A stretch of DNA of 64,000 nt from Rhodococcus phenolicus (GTDB taxonomy: Bacteria; Actinomycetota; Actinomycetes; Mycobacteriales; Mycobacteriaceae). This document shows positions 55,578 to 64,000 of this stretch, one piece after another (the stretch's first letter is position 1; every line of letters begins with the position of its first letter). The position numbers and the translations under genes were made by a program. Location of the stretch: contig NZ_LRRH01000020.1 of the NCBI RefSeq assembly GCF_001646785.1, forward strand, positions 62,001 through 126,000. Reading direction: 5' to 3'. The notes beneath the pieces are model-generated. The model had not been told where the DNA came from and did not search any database. It saw only the letters and a program-made list of their open reading frames with translations.

Positions 55578-56516
55578 TCAGGCGCTCACATCGTCGAGCG
55601 CCGCCGCGATCGCGGCCGGCAACTCCAGTTCCTCCGCGACCAACACTCCGGTCAGCTGCGCCAGATCCCGGGCGCCGACCAGCGTCGACGCGACCCCGGG
55701 CCGGTCCCGCACCCAGGCCAGCGCCACCGCCAGCGGCGAGGTACCGAGCCCGTCCGCGGCGGTGACCACCGCGTCGACGACCCGCACCGCCGATTCCGTC
55801 AGATAGTGACGAACCTCCTCCGCGTGCACCTCGTCGGCACCCCGCGAGTCGGCCGGGACACCGCTGCGGTACTTCCCGGTGAGGACACCACCGGCCAGCG
55901 GCACCGCCGCGAAGACACCCGCCCCGTGGTACGTCGCGGCCGGGATCAGTTCTTCTTCGACACCCCGCGCCAACAGCGAGTACTCGACCTGAGTGCTCAC
56001 CAGGCGCGCCCCGCGCGTCGCCGCGGTCGCGGCCGTCGCGAGCTGCCAGCCCAGATAGCCGCGCACCCCGACGTAGCGGACCCGCCCGCTGGTGACCGCA
56101 TAGTCCAGCGTCGCCGCGACCTCGTCCACCGGCGTCTGCGGATCCCAGGTGGCGACCTGCCACACGTCCAGATGATCGGTGCCGAGCTCACGAAGGGTCG
56201 CATCGAGCTGGGTCAGCAGCCCGCCGCGGGAACAGTCGACGCGTCCCTCGCCGAGCTTGGACGTGTCGATGCCGGAACTCCCCGACAGCACGAGCTGGTC
56301 GCGCGGTACCACGTCGTCGAGCAACTCGGCGAGGATCCGCTGCGACATGCCGTCGCCGTACGCGGAGGACGTGTCGACGAGCGTGCCGCCGGCGTCGACG
56401 AACGCCGTCAACTGCGCCGCGGCCTCGTCGCCGTCGGTGCCGCGACCCCAGGTCAGGGTGCCCAAACCGAGCCGCGAGACGCGCAGCCCGCTCGCTCCCA
56501 CCGTTCTCTGTTCCAT
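55578..56516 (-). CDS. Aldo/keto reductase-family protein with altered active site
   Basis: The 312-residue protein has the AKR barrel and conserved DTSSAYGDG (Asp and Tyr of the tetrad), LGTDHLDVWQV and a C-terminal cofactor region ending VASTLVGAR. However, the strand that should carry the catalytic Lys (ATK) reads LSGSSG, and the catalytic His of the VHxWD motif is replaced by Ala (VATWD). It may therefore be catalytically impaired or a binding protein. ATG at 56516 is chosen; the extension toward 56747 overlaps uppP. It lies between the hmu operon and uppP. Confidence 0.85.
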   Translation of the reverse strand: MEQRTVGASGLRVSRLGLGTLTWGRGTDGDEAAAQLTAFVDAGGTLVDTSSAYGDGMSQRILAELLDDVVPRDQLVLSGSSGIDTSKLGEGRVDCSRGGLLTQLDATLRELGTDHLDVWQVATWDPQTPVDEVAATLDYAVTSGRVRYVGVRGYLGWQLATAATAATRGARLVSTQVEYSLLARGVEEELIPAATYHGAGVFAAVPLAGGVLTGKYRSGVPADSRGADEVHAEEVRHYLTESAVRVVDAVVTAADGLGTSPLAVALAWVRDRPGVASTLVGARDLAQLTGVLVAEELELPAAIAAALDDVSA

Positions 56517-56700
56517 AACCGCCCGCGTTTCGTGACCGTCCGATCGGGTCGCCGGGCCGCTACCGCGACACCCCGCCCTGGCACAGCACCCTAGTGCCGC
56601 GACAGCCCGAGAAGTGTTCAGGCGCGCCGCGTACTGTGCCCCGAGTGAGATTCGATCGCACCACGCGCCCCTGCAGTCACGCCCACGGGGAGGTCGCCGC

Positions 56701-57549
56701 ATGATCGGCGAATCCATGACCTGGATACAGGCGATCGTGCTCGGCATCGTTCAGGGCCTGACCGAATTCCTGCCGGTGTCCTCCTCGGGGCACCTGCGCA
56801 TCGTCTCCGAGATCTTCTTCGGATCCGACGCGGGCGCCTCGTTCACCGCCGTCACCCAGCTCGGCACCGAAGCGGCCGTGCTGGTCTACTTCGCCCGCGA
56901 CATCTGGCGCATCCTCGTCGCCTGGTTCCGCGGCCTGTTCGACAAGCAGCTACGCGACGACCACGACTACAAGATGGGCTGGTACGTGCTGCTCGGCACC
57001 ATTCCCATCGGCATTCTGGGAATCCTGCTCAAAGACGAGGTGCGCACCGTCGCCCGCAACCTGTGGCTGGTCGCGACGATGCTCATCGTGTTCTCCGCGG
57101 TCATCGCCGCCGCCGAGTACTACGGCCCCAAGAAGCGCGGCATCGAACAGCTGACCCTGCGGGACGGCCTGGTCATGGGCTCCGCTCAGGCCCTGGCGCT
57201 GATCCCCGGGGTCTCGCGTTCCGGTGGCACCATCTCGGCCGGCCTGTTCCTCGGCCTGAAGCGCGAGGCCGCGGCCCGGTACTCGTTCCTGCTCGCCATC
57301 CCCGCCGTCCTGGCGTCCGGGCTGTTCAGCCTCCCCGACGCGTTCGAACCGGCAGGGGAGGGCCTCAACGCCTCCGGTCCGCAGCTCTTCGTCGCCACCG
57401 TCATCGCGTTCGGCGTCGGCTATGCGGCGATCGCCTGGCTGCTCAAGTTCGTCAGCAACCACTCGATGTACTGGTTCGTGGGCTACCGCATCCTGCTCGG
57501 TGTCCTCGTGCTCGCCCTGCTGGGCACCGGTGTGATCTCCGCCACGTGA
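56701..57549 (+). CDS. uppP: Undecaprenyl-diphosphate phosphatase
   Basis: The 282-residue membrane enzyme has [13 protein letters not shown] (Glu and Ser of the active site) and PGVSRSGGT. It recycles the lipid carrier for peptidoglycan and arabinogalactan synthesis. ATG at 56701 follows GGGGAGG. It occupies the Rv2136c position, ahead of the histidine phosphatase, DUF3090, SCO1664-like and mshC genes, all on the plus strand and probably cotranscribed in part. Confidence 0.96.
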   Translation: MIGESMTWIQAIVLGIVQGLTEFLPVSSSGHLRIVSEIFFGSDAGASFTAVTQLGTEAAVLVYFARDIWRILVAWFRGLFDKQLRDDHDYKMGWYVLLGTIPIGILGILLKDEVRTVARNLWLVATMLIVFSAVIAAAEYYGPKKRGIEQLTLRDGLVMGSAQALALIPGVSRSGGTISAGLFLGLKREAAARYSFLLAIPAVLASGLFSLPDAFEPAGEGLNASGPQLFVATVIAFGVGYAAIAWLLKFVSNHSMYWFVGYRILLGVLVLALLGTGVISAT

Positions 57550-57625
57550 CCGAGTCCACCGTGACGGCGGGACCGTGCGGTGCGGTGACCCGCCCGGGTA
57601 CCGACGGCCCATTAGTCTGGATTCC

Positions 57626-58327
57626 ATGACGGTGATCCTGCTGCGGCACGGACGTTCGACGGCCAACACCTCGCACGTCCTGGCCGGTCGTTCCCCGGGT
57701 GTCGAACTCGACGAACTCGGTCACATCCAGGCCAAGGGCCTGATCGCCCGGCTCTCCGGCCTGGAGATCGCCCAGATCGTGCACTCGCCGCTGCTGCGCT
57801 GCCTGCAGACCGTGACCCCGCTCGCCACCGACCGCGGTCTGACACCGATCGTCGACGACCGGCTCGCCGAGGTCGACTACGGGCAGTGGACCGGCCGGGA
57901 ACTGTCCGAGCTGGTGCGCGAACCGCTGTGGAAGGTCGTGCAGCAGCACGCCTCCGCGGCCGTGTTCCCCGGCGGCGAAGGCCTCGCTCAGGTGCAGGTC
58001 CGCGCGGTCGCCGCGATCCGCGAACACGACATCAGGCTCACCGAGCAGCACGGCCGCGATGTCGTGTGGGTCGCGTGCAGCCACGGCGACGTCATCAAAT
58101 CCGTGCTCGCCGATGCACTCGCCACCCACCTGGACGGCTTCCAGCGGATCGTCGCGGAACCGGCCTCCCTCAGCGTCGTCCGCTACACCGAGACCCGGCC
58201 GTTCGTACTCCGCGTCAACGACACCGGCCCGGATCTGGCCGGCCTCGCCGTCCCCCCGAAATCGGTGCCCGGCGGTGAGGTGAACCCGGCGGCGGACACC
58301 CCGGATGCGGCGGCGTCCGGCGGATAA
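57626..58327 (+). CDS. Histidine phosphatase (MSMEG_4193/Rv2135c type)
   Basis: The 233-residue protein has the catalytic LLRHGRST at its N-terminus and SHGDVIK (second His), typical of the phosphoglycerate-mutase-like histidine phosphatase family. The substrate is unknown. ATG at 57626 lies 9 bases after TAGTCT, suggesting a leaderless transcript. The context uppP-phosphatase-DUF3090-SCO1664-mshC is the conserved mycobacterial order. A low-complexity Pro/Gly/Ala tail ends the protein. Confidence 0.9.
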   Translation: MTVILLRHGRSTANTSHVLAGRSPGVELDELGHIQAKGLIARLSGLEIAQIVHSPLLRCLQTVTPLATDRGLTPIVDDRLAEVDYGQWTGRELSELVREPLWKVVQQHASAAVFPGGEGLAQVQVRAVAAIREHDIRLTEQHGRDVVWVACSHGDVIKSVLADALATHLDGFQRIVAEPASLSVVRYTETRPFVLRVNDTGPDLAGLAVPPKSVPGGEVNPAADTPDAAASGG

Positions 58328-58372
58328 TGGCAGTGTTCGGCACATTCGAAGCATTCGACTCGAGGAGGTGCG

Positions 58373-58960
58373 ATGGCCCGCGCGATACACGTGTTCCGGA
58401 CCCCGGACAGATTCGTCGCCGGCACCGTCGGTGAGCCCGGCGACCGGGTGTTCTACCTGCAGGCCGTGCACGACTCCCGCGTGGTGAGCGTCATGCTCGA
58501 GAAGCAGCAGGTGAAGATCCTCGCCGACCGCATGGGCTTGCTCCTCGAAGAGGTGCACCGCCGGTTCGGCACCGACCTGCCCGACGATCCCGATATCGAC
58601 ATCAGCCCGCTGATCACCCCCATCGACGCCGAGTTCCGCGTCGGCACAATGGGCCTGGGCTGGGACGCCGACAGCAGCGCCGTCGTCGTCGAGCTCCTCG
58701 CCGTCACCGAGGCCGAACTCGACGAGTCCGTCGTCCTCGACGACACCGAGGACGGACCCGACGCCGTGCGCGTGTTCCTCACCCCCGAACAGGCCCTCGA
58801 GTTCGCGGCCCGCTCGGAAATGGTCGTCTCCGCCGGCCGCACCCCGTGCCCCCTGTGCGGCGAACCCATCGACGGTGGTGGGCACGTGTGCATCCGGACC
58901 AACGGCTACCTGCGCACCCCGGGCTTCGATCCCGCATCCTGGTTCGGTGAGGAGTCCTGA
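58373..58960 (+). CDS. DUF3090 family protein
   Basis: The 195-residue protein begins with the DUF3090 pattern HVFRTPDRFVAGTVGEPGDR and contains CPLCGEPIDGGGHVC near residues 162-176, a likely zinc site. It corresponds to Rv2134c. Function is unknown, but it is always found near mshC and the SCO1664-like gene. ATG at 58373 follows GAGGAGG at close spacing. Confidence 0.92.
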   Translation: MARAIHVFRTPDRFVAGTVGEPGDRVFYLQAVHDSRVVSVMLEKQQVKILADRMGLLLEEVHRRFGTDLPDDPDIDISPLITPIDAEFRVGTMGLGWDADSSAVVVELLAVTEAELDESVVLDDTEDGPDAVRVFLTPEQALEFAARSEMVVSAGRTPCPLCGEPIDGGGHVCIRTNGYLRTPGFDPASWFGEES

Positions 58961-58964
58961 CCCG

Positions 58965-59771
58965 GTGAGCACCCCGGACATCCGCGACGTGCTCGAAGGC
59001 GGCGAACTGACCGTCGTCGGCCGCGTGGTGCACGCGAGCAACGCCACGCTCGTGTGCGACGCGACCCTCGACGGCACCGCGGTCCGTTGCGTCTACAAGC
59101 CCGTCCGCGGCGAGCGGCCGTTGTGGGACTTCCCCGACGGCACCCTCGCCGGACGAGAGGTCGCCTCGTACCTGATCTCCGAGGCGCTCGGTTGGGGTGT
59201 CATCCCGGTCACCGTGCTACGCGACGGGCCGTTCGGCACCGGCATGGTGCAGCAGTGGATCGACACCCCCGACCCCGAGGACGCACCCGGCGGCCGCATC
59301 GACCTGGTCGACCTGTGCCCGGCCGACGCCGTCCCCACCGGCTTCCTGCCGATCCTGCGGGCCCGCGACTACGACGGCGCCGACGTCGTGCTCGTCCATG
59401 CCGACGACCCGCGCCTGAACCGCATGGCGGTGCTCGATGTGATCATCAACAACGCCGACCGCAAGGGCGGCCACGCCCTCGAAGGGCTCGACGGCGGCGT
59501 GTACGGCGTCGACCACGGCATCTGCCTGCACCGGGAGAACAAGCTGCGCACCGTGCTGTGGGGCTGGGCCGGCAGCACCGTCGACCCGGAACTGCTCACC
59601 GACCTCGAGAAACTCGCCCAGCGCCTCGACGGCGAATTCGGCAACGAGTTGCGCGCCTACATCACCGGCGCCGAGGTCGCGGCACTGCGCGCGCGCATCA
59701 CGGCGCTGCTCGCGCGACCGGTCATGCCGAAGCCCCTCGGAGAGCGCCGCATTCCGTGGCCCGCATTCTGA
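58965..59771 (+). CDS. SCO1664 family protein
   Basis: The 268-residue protein has the family patterns CVYKPVRGERPLWDFPDGTLAGREVA (parts) and VIINNADRKGGH, with Asp/Asn/Lys arranged as in an atypical (PI3/4-kinase-like) kinase fold: VYKP and NNADRKGGH resemble nucleotide-binding and catalytic loops, and GVDHG resembles the Asp metal loop. It corresponds to Rv2133c. Substrate is unknown. GTG at 58965 follows the DUF3090 stop by 4 bases. Confidence 0.9.
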   Translation: MSTPDIRDVLEGGELTVVGRVVHASNATLVCDATLDGTAVRCVYKPVRGERPLWDFPDGTLAGREVASYLISEALGWGVIPVTVLRDGPFGTGMVQQWIDTPDPEDAPGGRIDLVDLCPADAVPTGFLPILRARDYDGADVVLVHADDPRLNRMAVLDVIINNADRKGGHALEGLDGGVYGVDHGICLHRENKLRTVLWGWAGSTVDPELLTDLEKLAQRLDGEFGNELRAYITGAEVAALRARITALLARPVMPKPLGERRIPWPAF

Positions 59772-59824
59772 CCGACCACCGGCCTCGATCCAGGTCACAC
59801 GCAGGTCTCCATTAGGCTCGTGCC

Positions 59825-61066
59825 ATGCAGTCTTGGTCCGATATCGCGCTCCCGTCCGTCCCTGGTCAGGGACCTCCGTTGCGGTTGTACGACACCGCCG
59901 ACCGGGCGGTCCGTCCCGTCACTCCGGGAGCCACGGCCACCATGTACGTCTGTGGCATCACCCCGTACGACGCGACCCATCTCGGGCACGCCGCCACCTA
60001 CCTCGCCTTCGACCTCGTCAACCGGATCTGGCGCGACGCCGGCCACGACGTGCACTACGTGCAGAACGTCACCGACGTCGACGATCCGCTGTTCGAACGC
60101 GCGGACCGGGACGGCGAGGACTGGGTCGTCCTCGGCATGCGCGAGACCGCGTTGTTCCGCGAGGACATGGAGGCGCTGCGGGTGCTGCCGCCGCGCGACT
60201 ACATCGGCGCCGTCGAATCGGTGAACGAGGTCGTGGAGCTGGTCGAGAAACTCGTCGCGTCCGGTGCCGCCTACGTCGTCGACGACGAGCAGTACCCCGA
60301 CGTGTACTTCCGGGTCGACGCCACAGAACAGTTCGGCTACGAATCCGGCTACGACCACGAGACGATGATGCGGTTCTTCGCCGAACGCGGCGGCGACCCC
60401 GACCGCGCCGGAAAGCGCAACCCGCTCGACGCGCTGCTGTGGCGTGCGCAGCGACCGGGCGAACCCGCGTGGCCGTCCCCGTTCGGCGACGGCCGACCCG
60501 GCTGGCACATCGAATGCGCCGCGATCGCCCTCAACCGCATCGGCACCGGCTTCGACGTGCAGGGCGGCGGCAGCGATCTGATCTTCCCGCACCACGAGTT
60601 CTCCGCCGCCCACGCCGAAGCGGTGTCCGGCGACCGCCGGTTCGCGCGGCACTACGTGCACTCCGGCATGATCGGCCTCGACGGCGAGAAGATGTCCAAG
60701 TCCCGCGGCAACCTCGTGTTCGTCTCCAAGCTGCGCGGCGAAGGGGTCGACCCCGCCACGATCCGTCTGGGCCTGCTGTCCGGGCACTATCGAGTGGACC
60801 GTGCGTGGACGGCCGACGTGCTCACCGCCGCCGAGGCGCGTCTGGCGCTGTGGCGCCGGGCCGCGGCCTTGGAATCGGCTGCGTCCGCCGAGGATGTGGT
60901 GGCCCGGCTGCGCCAGCACCTCGCCGACGACCTCGACACCCCCAAGGCCCTCGACGCTCTCGACGGCTGGGCCCGCTTCGCGGTCGAGCGCGGCGGGGAC
61001 GACGCGGGCGCGCCGGGACTGTTCGCCGACGCAGTGGACGCACTGCTGGGTATTCCGCTGCGCTGA
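59825..61066 (+). CDS. mshC: Cysteine:1D-myo-inosityl 2-amino-2-deoxy-alpha-D-glucopyranoside ligase
   Basis: The 413-residue enzyme ligates cysteine to GlcN-Ins in mycothiol synthesis. It is a cysteinyl-tRNA synthetase paralogue with [15 protein letters not shown] (HIGH-type) near residue 42 and EKMSKSRG (KMSKS) near 288, but it is shorter and lacks the anticodon-binding domain. Zinc ligands are CGI, HIECA and PHHEF. ATG at 59825 lies about 9 bases after a TTAGGCT-like -10, suggesting a leaderless transcript. It identifies the organism as a mycothiol producer. Confidence 0.96.
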   Translation: MQSWSDIALPSVPGQGPPLRLYDTADRAVRPVTPGATATMYVCGITPYDATHLGHAATYLAFDLVNRIWRDAGHDVHYVQNVTDVDDPLFERADRDGEDWVVLGMRETALFREDMEALRVLPPRDYIGAVESVNEVVELVEKLVASGAAYVVDDEQYPDVYFRVDATEQFGYESGYDHETMMRFFAERGGDPDRAGKRNPLDALLWRAQRPGEPAWPSPFGDGRPGWHIECAAIALNRIGTGFDVQGGGSDLIFPHHEFSAAHAEAVSGDRRFARHYVHSGMIGLDGEKMSKSRGNLVFVSKLRGEGVDPATIRLGLLSGHYRVDRAWTADVLTAAEARLALWRRAAALESAASAEDVVARLRQHLADDLDTPKALDALDGWARFAVERGGDDAGAPGLFADAVDALLGIPLR

Positions 61067-61072
61067 CGCGCC

Positions 61073-61114
61073 CGTGCGTGTTTCCGGTAGCCGGCGCTAC
61101 CGGAACCACGCACG
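61073..61114. terminator. Hairpin, palindrome family A copy 4
   Basis: CGTGCGTGTTTCCGGTAGC (61073-61091) pairs with GCTACCGGAACCACGCACG (61096-61114) with one mismatch and a 4-base loop (CGGC). It lies between the convergent mshC and SNF2 helicase genes and should terminate both. Confidence 0.85.
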
Positions 61115-61120
61115 AGGGGG

Positions 61121-64000
61121 TCACGCCAACAGCGCGCGGATGTCGTCGGCCGTGAGGGTCGAGGAGAACATCTCGCCGTCGTCGACGACGGAGGAGAACA
61201 GCTCCGACTTCCGGAGTTGCAGCGCCCGCACCTTCGCTTCGATGGTGTCGCGGGCGATCAGCCGGTACACCATGACGTTGCGGGTCTGCCCGATACGGTG
61301 GGTGCGGTCGATCGCCTGCGCCTCTGTGGCGGGATTCCACCACGGGTCGAGCAGGAAGCAGTAGTCGGCCTCCACCAGGTTCAGGCCGAATCCGCCGGCT
61401 TTGAGACTGATGAGGAACACCGGTGCCTGTCCGGATTTGAATTCCTCGAGGACCGTGCCGCGGTTGCGGGTCTTGCCGTCCAGATAGAGGTAGTCGATTC
61501 CGGCGGCGTCGAGCCGTGCCCGGACACGGTCGAAGAACCCGGTGAACTGACTGAACACCAGTGCCCGGTGTCCGCCGGAGATCACGTCGTCGAGTTGTTC
61601 GAGCAGCGCATCGATCTTGGCGGAGCCGACCTTGCTGTGCGCGTAGTCGACGAGGGCCGGATCGAGGCTCATCTGCCGCAGCAGTGTCAGCGACCGCAGG
61701 ATCGTGAATCGGTTGCTGTCCAGGTCGTCCACGAGCCCGAGAATCTTCTGCCGTTCCCGCTGCAACTGCCGGTCGTACAGGGCACGGTGTTTCGGTGCGA
61801 GATCCACCTCGAGCACCTGCTCCTGCTTCTCCGGAAGATCGGTGGCGACCTGCTCCTTCGTGCGACGCAACATCAGCGGTTTGATGCGCTGCCGCAACTG
61901 CACCAGTAGCTCGGTGTTGCTCCCGCTCTCGATGGGCTTGCGATAGTAGTCCTGGAACTTCGTCGGGTGGGGGAACAGGCCGGGCGCGGTGATCGACAGC
62001 AGCGACCACAACTCCATCAGGTTGTTCTCCATCGGGGTACCGGTGATCGCGACCTTCAACGGCGCCTCGATCTGCCGCACACACTGATAGGCCTTCGCCC
62101 GGTGGTTCTTGACGAACTGCGCTTCGTCGAGCAGCAGCATCGACCAATCCCGGTCGAGATAGTCGTCGATGTCGAGGCGCAGCAGCGTGTACGACGTGAC
62201 GACGACGTCGATACCGTCGAGCCGTTCGACCAGCTGCAGTCCGCTCTTTCCGGACGTCTCGGTGATCGCGACAACATTCAGATCCGGCGTGAACACCCGG
62301 GCCTCGGCAGCCCAGTTCGAAACCACCGACGTCGGCGCGACGATGAGAACCGGGGGATCCGCGGGTCGCTTCGCGCGAGCGTGGCAGACCAGTGCAAGCG
62401 ATTGCAGGGTCTTGCCGAGGCCCATGTCGTCGGCGAGGATTCCGCCGAGCCCGTGCGTCCACAAGAACGTCAACCACCGGAATCCATCGAGCTGATACGG
62501 CCGCAGTGTCGCCTGTAATGCCTTCGGCACCCGGGTCTTCGCTGTCGACCTCACGTCGAGGAGTCCCTGCACCTGCCTCTTCCAAGCTGCGGCCTGCTTG
62601 TCGACCACACCGAGCGTCGCCAGTTCTTCCCAGATACCGGCCTGGAATCGGCTCAGCTGCACACGATCCGGATCGTCGTTCTCGCGCAGCGCGCGAGCTT
62701 CGTCGACGAGCCGGCGCAGCTGCTGCAGTTCGGGTTTGTCCAGCGACAGGTAGGCCCCGTCGGGCAGCATCAGATATGCCGCGCCCTCACTGAGCGCGGT
62801 GAACACCTCGCGGAACGGGATGGTTGCACCGTCGAGGTCGATGGTGATGTCCAGATCGAACCAGTCGGAGTCGGCCGTGGCCTTGGTGGACAGTCCGATT
62901 CGCAGGCTGTCGCCGACGTCGCGGTAGTCGGCGGGGGTGCCTTCGACGCGCACCTGTACGTCGTCACGGCCGGACAGCAGCGGCAGCAGTTCGGACACCA
63001 GGCGGGCCGTATCGAATCCTGTGCAGGTGAGACGCGAGAACAGTCGCCGATCGATCGTGTTCTCCAGGCCGAACGGGGCGACCACCGGCCGGATACCGGC
63101 GAGCAGCGCGTCCTCCACGTCGCGATCGCGGATGGTGTCGCCGAGACGTTCGTACAACTCGACCGTGTACTCGCCGTCGCCGACGGCGTAGGCGAACTGC
63201 CAGTGCAGATCGACGCGATGCTGAGGACGGAACGCGACGTGCAGTAGCAGCCTCGGCCCGGTGACGGTCGGTGCCGTGAACGAGCCGTCGGCGGAAATGA
63301 CGGTCGCTGTCCGCTGCAGGCGCGGGTAGTAGGTGGTCACGAACCGCGGCACCTGATCAGGTGGCACCGTGAGGGCACCGTTGCTCTGCAGCAACTGTTG
63401 CATGCCTGCGACGACGGGGGTGCGGAGCTGCGCGAGACGGAACGGCAGATCCGTCGGCGCGGCACCGTTGTGATCCCCCGGCGGAAGGTGGATCACGCCG
63501 TGGGCGGGAGCACCGATGAACCCGACCGCGGTCGCAATCTCGTCGTCGCCGAGGCGTAAGGCGGGGGTGACCGTCAGGCCGTCACCCGAGTCGGCAATGT
63601 CGACGTGCACATCCGCGGTGCCCGGCGGCGGCACCGAACCGTGCTTCTTCTTCGCGTAGCGCAATTCGATCCCGAGACGGTGGGCATCGTCGAGCAGCGA
63701 CCACAGTCGCGGCGACACCGCAGACAGGTCGAGGTTGGTCTGGGCGGAACCGTAGTAATTCCGGGTCGATGCGTGTGCCAGCGCCGCGAGTTCGAGCAAC
63801 AACTGCTGGTGCTGCTTGTTCACGTCGTAGGTGTAGGCCAGGTTCTGCCAGGAGATGTTGCCGGACACCCACCCGGTACGCCCGGGGCGCAGCACCCGGG
63901 CGGTGAGTGCGGGCGCGGGAGCGTGTGCTCGCTGCGCCAACGCCAGTTGCAGCGCGAGGGGCACCCCGGGGCCGGTGTCGTGGTCCTCGAAAATCGCTTC
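61121..64000 (-). CDS. SNF2-family helicase (partial, 5' end beyond the window)
   Basis: The frame stays open to the right edge, giving 959 residues without a start. The C-terminal half is a SNF2 ATPase: LADDMGLGKT (Walker A), LLLDEAQFVKN, TGTPMENNLMELWSLLS and, in the second lobe, FSQFTGFFDRVRARL and AIDRTHRIGQ. The N-terminal part would be expected to carry a SWIM zinc finger further upstream. Such proteins remodel nucleoprotein or translocate on DNA or RNA. A GTG at 63964 is probably internal. It converges with mshC. Confidence 0.92.
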   Translation of the reverse strand, partial: EAIFEDHDTGPGVPLALQLALAQRAHAPAPALTARVLRPGRTGWVSGNISWQNLAYTYDVNKQHQQLLLELAALAHASTRNYYGSAQTNLDLSAVSPRLWSLLDDAHRLGIELRYAKKKHGSVPPPGTADVHVDIADSGDGLTVTPALRLGDDEIATAVGFIGAPAHGVIHLPPGDHNGAAPTDLPFRLAQLRTPVVAGMQQLLQSNGALTVPPDQVPRFVTTYYPRLQRTATVISADGSFTAPTVTGPRLLLHVAFRPQHRVDLHWQFAYAVGDGEYTVELYERLGDTIRDRDVEDALLAGIRPVVAPFGLENTIDRRLFSRLTCTGFDTARLVSELLPLLSGRDDVQVRVEGTPADYRDVGDSLRIGLSTKATADSDWFDLDITIDLDGATIPFREVFTALSEGAAYLMLPDGAYLSLDKPELQQLRRLVDEARALRENDDPDRVQLSRFQAGIWEELATLGVVDKQAAAWKRQVQGLLDVRSTAKTRVPKALQATLRPYQLDGFRWLTFLWTHGLGGILADDMGLGKTLQSLALVCHARAKRPADPPVLIVAPTSVVSNWAAEARVFTPDLNVVAITETSGKSGLQLVERLDGIDVVVTSYTLLRLDIDDYLDRDWSMLLLDEAQFVKNHRAKAYQCVRQIEAPLKVAITGTPMENNLMELWSLLSITAPGLFPHPTKFQDYYRKPIESGSNTELLVQLRQRIKPLMLRRTKEQVATDLPEKQEQVLEVDLAPKHRALYDRQLQRERQKILGLVDDLDSNRFTILRSLTLLRQMSLDPALVDYAHSKVGSAKIDALLEQLDDVISGGHRALVFSQFTGFFDRVRARLDAAGIDYLYLDGKTRNRGTVLEEFKSGQAPVFLISLKAGGFGLNLVEADYCFLLDPWWNPATEAQAIDRTHRIGQTRNVMVYRLIARDTIEAKVRALQLRKSELFSSVVDDGEMFSSTLTADDIRALLA

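Noticed and set aside
9679-61114. Families A, B and C as insertion sequences
   Set aside because: The elements are under 60 bp, have no transposase gene nearby, and no target-site duplications are obvious; a miniature repeat or terminator is more likely.

Overview
The window is high-GC actinobacterial DNA, most likely from Rhodococcus or a close mycolic-acid relative. The evidence is gene content and order. A fabG/mabA-inhA pair (mycolic-acid type FAS-II) sits beside a ferrochelatase, mshC (mycothiol synthesis) is present, DUF3558 and LppL-like lipoproteins occur, and two stretches follow gene orders remembered from Mycobacterium tuberculosis (the Rv1480-Rv1493/Rv1496 and Rv2141c-Rv2130c neighbourhoods). 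Species cannot be fixed from the sequence alone.

Layout. 1-9.7 kb: conserved block with the end of a DUF58 gene, a VWA protein, fabG, inhA, ferrochelatase, an HxlR regulator and methyltransferase (an insertion relative to mycobacteria), an Rv1486c-like protein, DUF3097, NfeD and an SPFH protein. 9.7-27 kb: accessory segment inserted in that block. It holds a divergent, IdeR-box-controlled pair (ferric-reductase-like Suc/Fer protein and a siderophore-binding lipoprotein), a SatD-like DNA-binding protein with a membrane partner, a DUF6875-like protein, and a single 4,207-residue trimodular NRPS. 27-34 kb: the conserved block resumes with a TVP38-type membrane protein, mutA-mutB-meaB, a YhhN protein and a DUF3558 lipoprotein. 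34.4-45.4 kb: mixed metabolism, including glutaminase-STAS, a TauE/SafE exporter preceded by a Cys-rich leader peptide, a saccharopine-dehydrogenase-like protein, DUF2784, a universal stress protein, a zinc-ribbon SDR, malate:quinone oxidoreductase with a divergent LysR gene, and DUF6412-YidC. 45.4-46.1 kb: two identical tRNA-Leu(GAG) genes with their own terminators, flanked by palindromic repeats and a fragment of a P-loop ATPase gene. 46.2-64 kb: second conserved block with an M20 peptidase, PEBP-family protein, DUF389, lppL-DUF5703-pyrD, an inserted heme-uptake operon (hmuO-hmuT-hmuU-hmuV), an aldo/keto-reductase-like protein, uppP, a histidine phosphatase, DUF3090, an SCO1664-family protein, mshC, and a SNF2 helicase cut by the right edge.

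How the genes connect. fabG and inhA act in the same fatty-acid elongation cycle. mutAB with MeaB form the methylmalonyl-CoA mutase module and its chaperone GTPase. hmuTUV imports heme and HmuO releases its iron. The Suc/Fer protein and lipoprotein at 9.7-11.7 kb look like iron-siderophore handling. The NRPS should assemble a three-residue peptide (starter C, then C-A-T, C-A-T-E, C-A-T-TE logic) whose product I cannot name. Several intergenic hairpins belong to repeat families that recur across the window and mostly sit between convergent genes, suggesting mobile or gene-converted bidirectional terminators.

Most promising for follow-up: the NRPS with a full condensation domain followed by an extra half condensation domain, its DUF6875-like neighbour and shared 681-base control region; the duplicated TCAAG-N8-CTTGA operator at the SatD-like gene; the Cys-rich leader before the sulfite-exporter gene; and the dispersed palindrome families.
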